A stretch of 64,000 bases of DNA from Oscillospiraceae bacterium (GTDB taxonomy: Bacteria; Bacillota; Clostridia; UBA1381; UBA9506), in assembly GCA_015068905.1 (NCBI GenBank), contig SVJQ01000002.1, positions 1 to 64,000 on the forward strand. Reading direction: 5' to 3'. The notes under the pieces were generated by a model. The model worked only from the letters and a program-made list of their open reading frames with translations. It searched no databases and had not been told where the DNA came from. The first letter of the stretch is position 1; each line of letters starts with the position of its first letter. Below are positions 1-9,459 of this stretch, piece by piece. The position numbers and the translations under genes were made by a program.

Positions 1-119
1 TACACAGGGGCGGCTTTGCATAACAAAAAAATTGTTGCCAAAATTCTCATTTTATTATTCAATTAAATTTTGGTTTGTTTCTTTTGGATTTATTTTTGTT
101 TATCGGTTAACCTCTATTG

Positions 120-142
120 AACCACGCGACTATCGCGTGGTT
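120..142. terminator. Hairpin ACCACGCGA-CTA-TCGCGTGGT, terminator-like
   Basis: Perfect 9-10 bp stem followed by TTTTCG. Confidence 0.6.
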
Positions 143-152
143 TTCGTTATAC

Positions 153-189
153 AAAAAACGGTTGCAAACCAAATTGCAACCGTTTTTTT
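153..189. terminator. Bidirectional intrinsic terminator
   Basis: AAAAAACGGTTGCAA / TTGCAACCGTTTTTTT inverted repeat with T-tract. Confidence 0.75.
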
Positions 190-307
190 ACGCCAAAGAA
201 TTCTTTTTTGCCCGACAGCATCATTCGAAAAATTTTTATATTTTTCTAAATATTTTTATAAAAACCCTTAAATTTATTGGATTTTTGTAATTTTTTTGTT
301 TTATATA

Positions 308-336
308 TTGACTTTTTAGTAGTTTTGTTGTATAAT
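308..336 (+). promoter_or_regulatory. SigA-type promoter of XRE regulator 1
   Basis: TTGACT - 17 bp - TATAAT. Confidence 0.8.
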
Positions 337-379
337 TTAGTCACATTCTTGAAAAATACGATTTTGGGAGGAACCCTCA

Positions 380-763
380 ATGAATAATAACTATAGCAGT
401 CCTTTTTCTCGAAAACTAAAGAAAATCCGGTTGGAACACGGCATTTCACAAAAAGATCTGGCAAAGGACCTTGATATTTCAAGAAGCTGTTTAGCTAATT
501 ATGAAACCGGAAAAAGGCAACCGGATAATGATATGCTCATCCGCATTGCTGACAGATTTGAGGTTTTGGTTGACTATCTTGTAGACCGGTCTGAATACCA
601 AAGCCTGCCCCTGTGTTCGCAGGAGCTCAAGGAATGTGTCCGAATCAAGCAAAAGTTTCAAAGCAGACTTGACTCTCTTGACCTTTCCACCCTTGATATT
701 GAGAGCAAGATTGCCGTCGTGCAGTATTATGACTATTTTGATGCGCTATGCCGTGAAAAATAG
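380..763 (+). CDS. XRE-family helix-turn-helix transcriptional regulator
   Basis: N-terminal HTH (LKKIRLEHGISQKDLAKDLDISRSCLANYETGKRQP); upstream promoter and RBS gggagg. Confidence 0.9.
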   Translation: MNNNYSSPFSRKLKKIRLEHGISQKDLAKDLDISRSCLANYETGKRQPDNDMLIRIADRFEVLVDYLVDRSEYQSLPLCSQELKECVRIKQKFQSRLDSLDLSTLDIESKIAVVQYYDYFDALCREK

Positions 764-800
764 TCATAACCACCGGCGTTACATTTATTTTCATGATACC

Positions 801-838
801 AAAAGAGAGCGATGTAAAATTTACATCGCTCTCTTTTT
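801..838. terminator. Bidirectional terminator between XRE regulator 1 and galE
   Basis: AAAAGAGAGCGATGTAAA / TTTACATCGCTCTCTTTTTT. Confidence 0.85.
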
Positions 839-1845
839 TATAGACCATTTGGATTCTCTACCATAAAATGCCACGCATCACGGCACATTTTCTTCAGGTC
901 GTATGCCGCCTCCCATCCAAGCAACTCTTTTGCTTTTTTGGGGTTTGCATAACACTCTGCAATATCGCCGGGGCGGCGGTCTGCTATTTTATACTTCACT
1001 TCCACACCGTTAACCTCTGAAAAAGTCTTAACAATGTCTAACACACTGTAGCCGTGACCCGTACCCAGATTATAAGCATCTACGCCGGCATGTTTTTTAA
1101 CACGCTCAACCGCTTTTAAGTGTCCTCGTGCCAGATCTACTACGTGGATATAGTCACGGACGCCGGTACCGTCGTGAGTGGGATAATCGTCACCGAATAC
1201 GCTTAAAATTTCAAGCTTTCCTGCTGCAACCTGTGCTACATAGGGCATCAGGTTATTGGGGATATCATTGGGGTCTTCGCCAATCAGGCCTGACTCGTGT
1301 GCGCCAATGGGGTTAAAATACCGAAGAAGCGCAATGCTCCACTCGCCATCTGCCACAACCAGGTCACGCAAAATGTTTTCAATCATCAGCTTGGTGCTGC
1401 CGTAAGGGTTGGTGGTAGACAAAGGAAAATCCTCACTGATAGGCACGCTTTTGGGGCTGCCGTATACAGTTGCAGAAGAACTGAAAACCAATTTTTTAAC
1501 ATTGTGCTTTGCCATAACCTCACACAAAATCAGGGTGCCGGTTATGTTGTTATGATAATACCACAGAGGCTTTCTGACAGATTCACCAACTGCCTTTAAA
1601 CCGGCAAAATGGATAACTGCTTCAATATCGTTTTCATCAAAAATCTTCTCTACTGCTTCGCGGTCTAATAAGTCTGCCTCGTAAAATTTAAAGTCCTTAC
1701 CGGTAATTTTTTTGATTCTGTTCAAAGACTCCGGCTTGGAGTTTAAAAAATTATCCAATACAACAATTTCATATCCGCTTTCAAGCAGTTCTACACAGGT
1801 ATGAGAACCGATATAACCTGCACCGCCGGTAACTAAAATTGACAT
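838..1845 (-). CDS. galE: UDP-glucose 4-epimerase
   Basis: SDR Rossmann start [26 protein letters not shown] motif; start moved to the ATG behind AGGAGA. Confidence 0.95.
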   Translation of the reverse strand: MSILVTGGAGYIGSHTCVELLESGYEIVVLDNFLNSKPESLNRIKKITGKDFKFYEADLLDREAVEKIFDENDIEAVIHFAGLKAVGESVRKPLWYYHNNITGTLILCEVMAKHNVKKLVFSSSATVYGSPKSVPISEDFPLSTTNPYGSTKLMIENILRDLVVADGEWSIALLRYFNPIGAHESGLIGEDPNDIPNNLMPYVAQVAAGKLEILSVFGDDYPTHDGTGVRDYIHVVDLARGHLKAVERVKKHAGVDAYNLGTGHGYSVLDIVKTFSEVNGVEVKYKIADRRPGDIAECYANPKKAKELLGWEAAYDLKKMCRDAWHFMVENPNGL

Positions 1846-1911
1846 AAACATATCTCCTTTTTTAAATAACTATAAGTAATTATAAGCCTTTTTGAAAAGA
1901 GTGTCAAGTAA

Positions 1912-3498
1912 TCAGTACATAATTATAATTTCCTGATATTCCTGCAGCCAATCTACCTCACAACCAAAGGACTCAGCAACAAACCGAAGAGGAACCAGTG
2001 TTCTGCCGTCTTTTAATACAGGTGGCACATCCAGTATCACAAAACGCCCGTCAACAAAAGCACCGGATTCATTTAAATGCATAACCACAGAATGATTTTC
2101 GTAAAAAATGGAAATCTTCTGTTCATCGCCATCCCACTCTACTGTGCCACCGATAGCTTCAATCACCTTTCGGATAGGGAGCAGAGTCCGTCCCTCCTGT
2201 ACAATCGGCGCTACATCTAAGGGCATAACCTCCCTGCTGTGTTGCATAAAGGGATACCCAATTTTCAGTAGCAGAACTCTGCCGGCAATAACCGTTTCAA
2301 AACCCTGTTCCGGCTCTTCATCAGGCTGTGCTTCACCATTGGGCTTTGGTTCTTCATCGGGCTGTACATCATCAACGGGGCCCTGTTCTTTTTCGTCGTC
2401 AGGTTCTGTCACAGTTGGGATGTCTGCCTGCCTAGGGTCAATAAAAGAATATTTCCCGGTATCACTGTCACAAACGGCAGCCCAACCGGCAGAAACCTTA
2501 CCCCCATCGGTATATAAAAGTTCTGTCACAAGCGCACCGCTTGTATCAATATAGCCAAACCGACCTTCCTTAGAAACAGGTGCCAACCCCTCAGAAAAGT
2601 CTCCGGCCCTGTCCCACTCATCGGAAATAACTAAATTAAACTCAGTATCTATATATCCGTAACCGTTTTCTGTTTTGACCGGACATAAGCCTTCAGAAAA
2701 ATCACCCAGATATAAATAACCCTCTGACAAAGCATCTCCAAAGCTATCCAAAAACATCCAGCTTTCCTCTTGTTTACCCTTCACATATCCATTGGAGAGA
2801 TTGGGAGAAAGCTGACCCCATACGGTTAATATCTGAGTGTCACCAACCTTATTAATAACACCGTAATCCCCCTGTTTTACCACAGCACCATTCTCTGTAA
2901 AATCAAAAGCCAACTCAAAACTAGCAGGAATCACCATAGCCCCCGTGGTATCTATATAGCCATAGAGCTCGCCCTGCCGCACGCAGGCACGACCTTCAGA
3001 AAAAGGATAGGCTTCTTCATAAGTTGCCGGAATGACAAACTGGTTATTTTTATCAATATACCCATAAAACCCGTCACTTTTCACAAGAGCAAGTCCACAG
3101 GAAAAGCTGTTGGCAATTTCATAAATACAAGGTATCGCTTCTTGTCCGTCAGCGTCAATATAGCCCCACTTTCCCTCAGCATTTTTGACAGCACAAAGCC
3201 CCTCAGAAAAGTTATAGACCTGACGGTATACAGGGGTAATCACCAGCTTATTACGCTCGTCTAAAAAGCCGTACTGCTCGCCCTGCTTCACTGCGCGGCG
3301 GTTTTCAGAAAGTTCACCCAAATAGTCCCAGCTAAAATCTACTGCTACCCCAAGGTTCTCATCCAAAAGACCCCATTTAAGTTCTTTAACCGCCCGGGCA
3401 TAACCATCATCAAAGGGATACAAAAGGTCATAGCCCTCCGCCGATACAGGGAGCGCAAGCAACAAACAAAATAAAACTGTTAGTAAAAACTTTTTCAT
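1912..3498 (-). CDS. Secreted WG-repeat protein with C-terminal copper amine oxidase-like (stalk) domain
   Basis: Signal peptide; many YGYID/WGYID repeats; C-terminal GRTLLPIRKVIEAIGG and GRTLVPLRFVAESFG. Confidence 0.85.
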   Translation of the reverse strand: MKKFLLTVLFCLLLALPVSAEGYDLLYPFDDGYARAVKELKWGLLDENLGVAVDFSWDYLGELSENRRAVKQGEQYGFLDERNKLVITPVYRQVYNFSEGLCAVKNAEGKWGYIDADGQEAIPCIYEIANSFSCGLALVKSDGFYGYIDKNNQFVIPATYEEAYPFSEGRACVRQGELYGYIDTTGAMVIPASFELAFDFTENGAVVKQGDYGVINKVGDTQILTVWGQLSPNLSNGYVKGKQEESWMFLDSFGDALSEGYLYLGDFSEGLCPVKTENGYGYIDTEFNLVISDEWDRAGDFSEGLAPVSKEGRFGYIDTSGALVTELLYTDGGKVSAGWAAVCDSDTGKYSFIDPRQADIPTVTEPDDEKEQGPVDDVQPDEEPKPNGEAQPDEEPEQGFETVIAGRVLLLKIGYPFMQHSREVMPLDVAPIVQEGRTLLPIRKVIEAIGGTVEWDGDEQKISIFYENHSVVMHLNESGAFVDGRFVILDVPPVLKDGRTLVPLRFVAESFGCEVDWLQEYQEIIIMY

Positions 3499-3516
3499 AT
3501 GTGCACTCCAAAACCA

Positions 3517-4050
3517 TTAAAATCTGCGCTTTACATAGTAAACCGTGTCAATACCGGCGCCTCTATGATCCTTTAAGCGCTTAAGCTCTTCAAACCCAAA
3601 AAATGATAAAATTTTGATATGAGGCACATTGGTGGACCAGGTTCTGGTAAAAATATTCCGGTCAGCATACAACTCGTTGAACAGGTGCCCATAAAGCTGT
3701 TTGGTAAGGCCCCTGCCTCGCCCATCGGGATGCAAAATCAGGGTCGAAAGATAAATGTTTGGCAGGTCCTTCTCGTCGATACCATCTGTTACATAGTTTT
3801 CTTTAAAAGAGATAAACTCAAGGATTTTGCCATCTTCCACAGCAGCCAGAATGGGCTGATGAATCATCTCAGATAAATAATTCAAAACGCTGCCTTCCCC
3901 TTTTTCGCCCTGTCCTGCGAGGCTTGACTGGGTGGTGGAGCTTCGCTCCGAAAGGGGCGGCACAAAATCCTTGTCACTAAGCTGCATCATATGTAAAATA
4001 TCCTGAAAAAATTCTTGTTTTTGTTCCTCTGTCAGCAAAACAAATTCCAT
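3517..4050 (-). CDS. GNAT-family N-acetyltransferase
   Basis: LSTLILHPDGRGRGLTKQLYGHLF acetyl-CoA binding motif. Confidence 0.75.
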   Translation of the reverse strand: MEFVLLTEEQKQEFFQDILHMMQLSDKDFVPPLSERSSTTQSSLAGQGEKGEGSVLNYLSEMIHQPILAAVEDGKILEFISFKENYVTDGIDEKDLPNIYLSTLILHPDGRGRGLTKQLYGHLFNELYADRNIFTRTWSTNVPHIKILSFFGFEELKRLKDHRGAGIDTVYYVKRRF

Positions 4051-4127
4051 AACATCTGTCTCCTTTATTCACACAATAGCTTTCTTATATTGTACCGCAA
4101 AATCTGTACTTTTTCAACATATTCCGA

Positions 4128-4176
4128 AAAAAAGGACTGTAAGCAAACAAATTTCTGTTGCTTACAGTCCTTTTTT
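4128..4176 (-). terminator. Intrinsic terminator downstream of BofC-like gene
   Basis: AAAAAAGGACTGTAAGCAA / TTGCTTACAGTCCTTTTTT. Confidence 0.8.
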
Positions 4177-4615
4177 AAGAACCAAAGTCTTCAATAAGGG
4201 ATGAAAGCTCCTGTTTTGAGTAAACAGTTATTCCCTCATAAAAAAGCTGTTTGTCTTCCTCACGCAAAGCATCCAACTCAATGGCAAGGTTGTGGCTGAA
4301 CTGTCTGTGACCCTCGCCGTCGATTGTAAAAACGCTGACCTTGTTCCCCCGGGCTGTCACATAATAAATCATCTCGGGCGGCTCTGTCTTTTCTTCGGTT
4401 TCCAAGATAACCGATGCCGCCTGATCGGGAATGTCCGTTTCTGTCTCTTTTGGCATAGCCTGCTTTGCAGGCTGTCCGGATAACTGTTCCGGCTCCTTGG
4501 TCTGCCCACGCAACCCCACACCGGCAAAACCAATACCAAGACCCACTATAAACGCACAAAGAAATAAGGCTAAGAGCCACCAACCGCTTTTGCGCTTCTT
4601 TTGTACCTGATACAT
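4175..4615 (-). CDS. Membrane-anchored protein with BofC C-terminal-like domain
   Basis: N-terminal TM; C-terminal YYVTARGNKVSVF...YEGITVYSKQELSSLIEDFGS resembles the BofC_C pattern. Confidence 0.55.
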   Translation of the reverse strand: MYQVQKKRKSGWWLLALFLCAFIVGLGIGFAGVGLRGQTKEPEQLSGQPAKQAMPKETETDIPDQAASVILETEEKTEPPEMIYYVTARGNKVSVFTIDGEGHRQFSHNLAIELDALREEDKQLFYEGITVYSKQELSSLIEDFGS

Positions 4616-4686
4616 AGGCTTCCTCCTGCTGTTGTTTGCTTTTAATGTTTCCCGGTATTCAGCCTTTTATGCAGAAGGAATGTAAT

Positions 4687-5859
4687 TTATACCACAGGCT
4701 CTGATATTGTTGCGTGATAATTGCCGAACAAAAGCTGTTTTGACAGTTTTGCAAGCATACCAAAGGGGTTAAGGCGCTTTGACTCCGTTTTAGCCACAAT
4801 ATCCGTGCCACCGATCCGCTTGCCGTCAATGATAAACTCAACCTCACCTACCTTATCGCCGACAGCAAGAGGCGCATCTACCGCCTCGGGCAGAGAAATG
4901 TGTTTTTCAATGCTGTTTAACTTTGTTTTGCTGACCAAAACATGAAAATCATCCGAAACACCAATTTCTACAAAGGGCTCTTTGCCCTTTTTAACCGCCA
5001 GGGGCGCCAACTCCTCCGGTGTCAAAAGGCTGCCGGCAATGGCATAGTTGGCAAAGCCATAGTCAAGCAAACGGCTGGTGTCGGCAAAACGTTCTTTAGA
5101 CGTTTCAGCACCCATAATCACCGCAATCAAGTTCATGCCATCACGAACTGCTGAAGCTGAAATGCAATATTTTGCCACACTGGTGGAACCGGTTTTAAGT
5201 CCGTTTGCCCCCTCATAAAAACGAATCAGTTTGTTTGTGTTCACAAGCCCGAAGGCACCATCGCGCAGGCTATCCATCCAGATGCCGGTGAATTCTAAAA
5301 TCAAAGGATGCTTCACAAGCTCCCGACTCATCAGGCTGATGTCATAGGCGCTGGTTAAATGCTCAGGGTCATCCAGACCATTACAGTTCACAAAATGGGT
5401 ATCAGCCATACCTAACTCTTCAGCACGTTTGTTCATCAAGGCAACAAAGCCCTCCATAGTGCCGGCAATATGCTCACCAAGCGCTACAGCCGCATCGTTG
5501 CCTGATGCTACCGCTACAGCTTTCAGCATATCCCGCACACTCATTTGCTCTCCCGGTTCAAGATACACCTGCGAACCGCCCATTGAGGCTGCATTTTCTG
5601 AGCAGGTGACCATGTCATCTAGGCCGATTTGACCGCTATCAACCGCTTCCATTGTCAGTAGCATGGTCATTACTTTTGTTACAGATGCCGGATGTCTACG
5701 TTCATGGCTGTTTTTTTCAAACAGCACCTGCCCGGTGCTCGCCTCAATTAAAATTGCTGCCGGTGCTGAAACTGTGACAGGCGGCGTTTCCTCTGCCCAA
5801 ACAGGAAAACTACTAAACAACAAACAAACCGAAAGAAACAATGCCGGAATTCTCTTCAT
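4687..5859 (-). CDS. dacF: D-alanyl-D-alanine carboxypeptidase (DacF/PBP5 family)
   Basis: Signal peptide, SVTK (SxxK), SGN (SxN), KTGS motifs. Confidence 0.9.
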   Translation of the reverse strand: MKRIPALFLSVCLLFSSFPVWAEETPPVTVSAPAAILIEASTGQVLFEKNSHERRHPASVTKVMTMLLTMEAVDSGQIGLDDMVTCSENAASMGGSQVYLEPGEQMSVRDMLKAVAVASGNDAAVALGEHIAGTMEGFVALMNKRAEELGMADTHFVNCNGLDDPEHLTSAYDISLMSRELVKHPLILEFTGIWMDSLRDGAFGLVNTNKLIRFYEGANGLKTGSTSVAKYCISASAVRDGMNLIAVIMGAETSKERFADTSRLLDYGFANYAIAGSLLTPEELAPLAVKKGKEPFVEIGVSDDFHVLVSKTKLNSIEKHISLPEAVDAPLAVGDKVGEVEFIIDGKRIGGTDIVAKTESKRLNPFGMLAKLSKQLLFGNYHATISEPVV

Positions 5860-6044
5860 AAATTACATCCTTTCTGCTTCCAATTCATTATCCATCTTAT
5901 GCACCCTTCCTACGGCTTATGACCCGTCGCCCGACGCTTCCATGAGCTGGACACAAAATAGTACAGATTGGACAAACTGAGTCCCGACGGCGTACGTCGG
6001 TACGCTGAGTGGCGAAGTTTGTTCAAAGCGCAAAACGCAAAAAA

Positions 6045-6068
6045 GAAACTCGCCCAAAGGCGAGTTTC
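6045..6068 (-). terminator. Repeat-borne terminator, array 1 unit A
   Basis: Minus strand: GAAACTCGCC TTTG GGCGAGTTTC TTTTTTG. Confidence 0.7.
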
Positions 6069-6256
6069 AACATTACAGATATTTAACTTTACTGATACAA
6101 ATTTTTTAATATTTTCTTGTATTGCGCGGTCTGTGCATTTTCCGTCAGCTCCTTTTGGCTGAACAGAAAATAGTGCAGATTGGACAAACTGAATCCCGTA
6201 GGCGTGCGAAGGCACGCTGAGAGGTGAAGTTTGTTCAAAGCGCAAAACATAAAAAA

Positions 6257-6280
6257 GAAACTCGCCCAAAGGCGAGTTTC
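6257..6280 (-). terminator. Repeat-borne terminator, array 1 unit B
   Basis: Same hairpin plus T-tract on the minus strand, 212 bp from unit A. Confidence 0.7.
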
Positions 6281-6366
6281 AACATTACAGATATTTAACT
6301 TTACTGATACAAATTTTTAATATTTTCTTGTATTGCGCGGTCTGTGCATTTTCCGTCAGCCAAAAA

Positions 6367-7926
6367 TTATTTAGCATATTCGATTGCGCGTGTCTCGCGG
6401 ATAACGTTAACCTTGATCTGACCGGGATATTCCAGTTCATTTTCAATACGCTTCACGATATCTCTTGCAACCATTACGATGCTTTCATCCTTAACATCAT
6501 CGGGCTTAACCATAATTCTGATTTCGCGGCCTGCCTGAATCGCAAAGGAACGTTCAACCCCGTCAAAGGAGTTTGCAATTTCCTCAAGCTTTTCAAGACG
6601 TTTGATGTAGGATTCAATGTTTTCACGACGGGCACCGGGACGTGCTGCAGAAATCGCATCAGCTGCCTGAACAATCACAGCAACCAAGGTGTTAGCCTCA
6701 ACATCGCCGTGGTGTGCCATAATGGCATGAACAACATCCTGACCTTCTTTATACTTCTTAGCAAGGTCAGCACCAATCATAACGTGAGAGCCTTCCATTT
6801 CGTGGTCGGCCGCTTTACCCAGATCATGAAGCAGACCTGCACGTTTTGCAATAGTAATATCAGCACCCAGTTCACCGGCAATCAGACCGGACAGGTGTGA
6901 AACCTCAATCGAATGTTTAAGTACGTTCTGACCGTAGCTGGTTCTGTACTTCAGCTTACCTAAAAGACGGACAATTTCGGGATGCAGACCGTGAACGCCG
7001 GTTTCAAAGACAGCATTTTCACCTTCCTGCTTAATCTCGGTTTCAACCTCTTTTTTAGCCTTTTCGTACATTTCTTCAATCCGGGCGGGATGAATTCTAC
7101 CGTCAACAATCAGCTTTTCAAGTGACAGACGGGCAATTTCACGTCTTACCGGGTCAAAGCCGGATAAAATAACCGCTTCCGGTGTGTCATCAATAATCAG
7201 GTCAATACCGGTCAGGGTTTCTAAGGTACGAATGTTTCTACCTTCACGACCGATGATTCTACCCTTCATTTCATCGCTGGGCAGGTTTACAACACTGACA
7301 GTAGTTTCAGCAACATGGTCAGCAGCGCATTTCTGAATGGCACCGGCGATAATGTTCTTAGCGTTCTTTTCGGCATTTTCTTTTGCCTGAGTCTCAATTT
7401 CCTTAACCATAAGTGCAGCTTCGTGACGTACTTCGCTTTCCACACTCTTTAAAAGGAACTGCTTTGCTTCTTCAGCAGAAAGGCCTGAAACCTGCTCTAA
7501 AACGCCTAATTCTTTTTTCTTGATTTCTTCAATCTCGCCTTTTAACTGGTCAAGATCTTTTTCCTTCAGCGCAAGCTTTTCTTCCTTACGCTCAATGGAT
7601 TCTGTTTTCTTGTCAAGGTTCTCTTCTTTTTGCTGGATTCTTCTTTCCTGTCTGGAAATATCTCCTCTGCGTTCTTTGATCTCACGATCAAATTCCTGTC
7701 TCTGTTTGTGGTTTTCTTCTTTTGCTTCTAAAAGCAATTCACGCTTTTTGCTTTCGCCTTCTTTTTTAGCACGCTCAATGATTTCCTTAGCTTCTGCCTC
7801 AGCACTACCAAACTCTGCTTCGGCTACTTTTTTTCTATAGGAAACGCCCAAACGGAAAGCGATGAATGCCGCAAGAGCGATCAAGATCAAAGCAACTGCT
7901 ATAGTGATTATCAGTTCTGTCGTCAT
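6367..7926 (-). CDS. rny: Ribonuclease Y
   Basis: N-terminal TM, long coiled coil, KH ([19 protein letters not shown]) and HD ([17 protein letters not shown]...LLHDLGKA) domains. Confidence 0.97.
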   Translation of the reverse strand: MTTELIITIAVALILIALAAFIAFRLGVSYRKKVAEAEFGSAEAEAKEIIERAKKEGESKKRELLLEAKEENHKQRQEFDREIKERRGDISRQERRIQQKEENLDKKTESIERKEEKLALKEKDLDQLKGEIEEIKKKELGVLEQVSGLSAEEAKQFLLKSVESEVRHEAALMVKEIETQAKENAEKNAKNIIAGAIQKCAADHVAETTVSVVNLPSDEMKGRIIGREGRNIRTLETLTGIDLIIDDTPEAVILSGFDPVRREIARLSLEKLIVDGRIHPARIEEMYEKAKKEVETEIKQEGENAVFETGVHGLHPEIVRLLGKLKYRTSYGQNVLKHSIEVSHLSGLIAGELGADITIAKRAGLLHDLGKAADHEMEGSHVMIGADLAKKYKEGQDVVHAIMAHHGDVEANTLVAVIVQAADAISAARPGARRENIESYIKRLEKLEEIANSFDGVERSFAIQAGREIRIMVKPDDVKDESIVMVARDIVKRIENELEYPGQIKVNVIRETRAIEYAK

Positions 7927-8070
7927 TGTAATCTCTTTGTTTCCTCCTTTTTTTAATTTATATATTCTTACCTAATTTTAAGTAAAAGTACACCTTCTAT
8001 TTTACCTTTTTTTCGGCTTTCTGTCAATAAGATTTTCCGTTTTTTACAAAAAAAATCAAGATAAAAATAC

Positions 8071-8107
8071 AAAAGAAACCACAGCAAAATGCTGTGGTTT
8101 CTTTTTT
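8071..8107 (-). terminator. Intrinsic terminator downstream of the ceramidase-like gene
   Basis: AAAGAAACCACAGC / GCTGTGGTTTCTTTT. Confidence 0.75.
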
Positions 8108-8113
8108 CATCAA

Positions 8114-9442
8114 TCAGAAGATAGATTCTGCCATTTCTGCCAGATTATCAACTAAAATATTACCTGCCTCACGGCACAGGTTGTTAGCACCCACCCGGGC
8201 AGAATAAATGCCGTCATTGCCTAACACATCCACCGTGGGAATGTAGCCTACCGTACAGTTTGTGTAGGTGGTGATAAAGCACTTTTCTGTGGGGGATTTC
8301 ATCTTAAGGGCAAGACCGTACTGGAGGTATGGCTCACCGGGCATAGAGTAAAGCACCGCATCACCCATTCTCACTGCCTGAATGAGAACATCATAGCTCT
8401 TGGGCCCTTTTGCGGCATTTAAGAGAGATTTTGCCATACTCAGGTTATACTGGTCCTGATCGGAAGCGCCGGAGGCATCAATTTTAACGCCCTCAATGGG
8501 CTTGATGGTTGCTACAATATGCTCTGCGTTTTTAATTGCCTCATCTGAAATTTCACGGCTATTGATGGTCATCCACTTGCCGGAAACAGAAAGCACATCA
8601 CCTTCTACCGATTTTGCCTGAGCGATTACCTTAATGGCTTCACCTGCCAAGGTTTTGCCCATCATAATATAGTGGTCATCGGGGTCAGATTCACGGGTTA
8701 CATCAAAATGGTTTACATTACCGGCAGGACCCATGATAAATACGGTTACAAACTCATCACCGTATTGCTTTTTCAGTTCCTTTGCCATAATGGCAGAAAA
8801 GTCGCCGGTATATTCTGTGCCGCTGACGCAATCAGAATGACAGCCGAAGTTGATGAGTGCGCCCTTGGGGTTGCCCTCTTTGTCCCGAACAAATAAAACG
8901 GGAAGGGATGGGTCAATTTCAGTAAGGGGTCTTTCAATCTCACTGCTGCCACGGGGTGGATTGGTTCTCATTGTGCCGTCTTTCATATAGTAATCACGGC
9001 AGAAAGAGATGCCGTAAACCTCACCACAGCCATAGTACAGGTCACCTTCTGCAAGGCGCTTATATGCCAGTGTCACACAGTCAGCAATCAGGCGGGTAAC
9101 AACGTCAAAATAGCCTTTTTCTGCATCCTGAGCAATTTCACTTTTGGGTGTCACGCTCATTCTGGGGATGCCGGTATGGGTATGTACAAAAGAAACCATC
9201 AGGTTTTCCTCACGGATGCCGGTGAAGGCTTCCACACGCTTAGCCACCGCCTCACGAAATGCTGCTGTAATACCGCAACCCTCAACAGAGACAATCGCAA
9301 AGGCTACACCGTTCTGCTCCATCACCATGCTTTTTGCATAGAGTCTGTCCTTTACGTCTGAGCCTAAACGCTCATTAAAGTAACCGGGGATGGAACAACC
9401 CAGCGGCGGTGTAATTTCTTTTTCATAAAATGCAACTCTCAT
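8114..9442 (-). CDS. Neutral/alkaline ceramidase-like (N-terminal domain) hydrolase
   Basis: EITPPLGCSIPGY start, VSFVHTHTGIP, NFGCHSDCVSG, GPAGNVNHFD motifs. Confidence 0.7.
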   Translation of the reverse strand: MRVAFYEKEITPPLGCSIPGYFNERLGSDVKDRLYAKSMVMEQNGVAFAIVSVEGCGITAAFREAVAKRVEAFTGIREENLMVSFVHTHTGIPRMSVTPKSEIAQDAEKGYFDVVTRLIADCVTLAYKRLAEGDLYYGCGEVYGISFCRDYYMKDGTMRTNPPRGSSEIERPLTEIDPSLPVLFVRDKEGNPKGALINFGCHSDCVSGTEYTGDFSAIMAKELKKQYGDEFVTVFIMGPAGNVNHFDVTRESDPDDHYIMMGKTLAGEAIKVIAQAKSVEGDVLSVSGKWMTINSREISDEAIKNAEHIVATIKPIEGVKIDASGASDQDQYNLSMAKSLLNAAKGPKSYDVLIQAVRMGDAVLYSMPGEPYLQYGLALKMKSPTEKCFITTYTNCTVGYIPTVDVLGNDGIYSARVGANNLCREAGNILVDNLAEMAESIF

Positions 9443-9459
9443 TTTGTCACCTTTTCTTT

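Larger units (their letters stand above)
5930..6360 (+). repeat. Tandem repeat array 1: about two ~212 bp units plus a truncated third
   Basis: AGTRCAGATTGG at 5960 and 6172 (212 bp); hairpin GAAACTCGCC-CAAA-GGCGAGTTTC at 6045 and 6257; TATTGCGCGGTCTGTGCATTTTCCGTCAGC at 6120 and 6331. Confidence 0.9.

Noticed and set aside
1128-1599. Antisense ORFs inside galE and many similar track entries (e.g. 2108..2554, 25292..25687, 48604..49026)
   Set aside because: Opposite strand of strongly supported genes, no family resemblance or RBS; typical shadow ORFs.
5910-6269. 119-aa ORF on the minus strand in array 1 as a gene
   Set aside because: Lies entirely inside the tandem repeat and contains the same motif twice (FEQTSPLSV.. 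and LNKLRHSA..) from two units.
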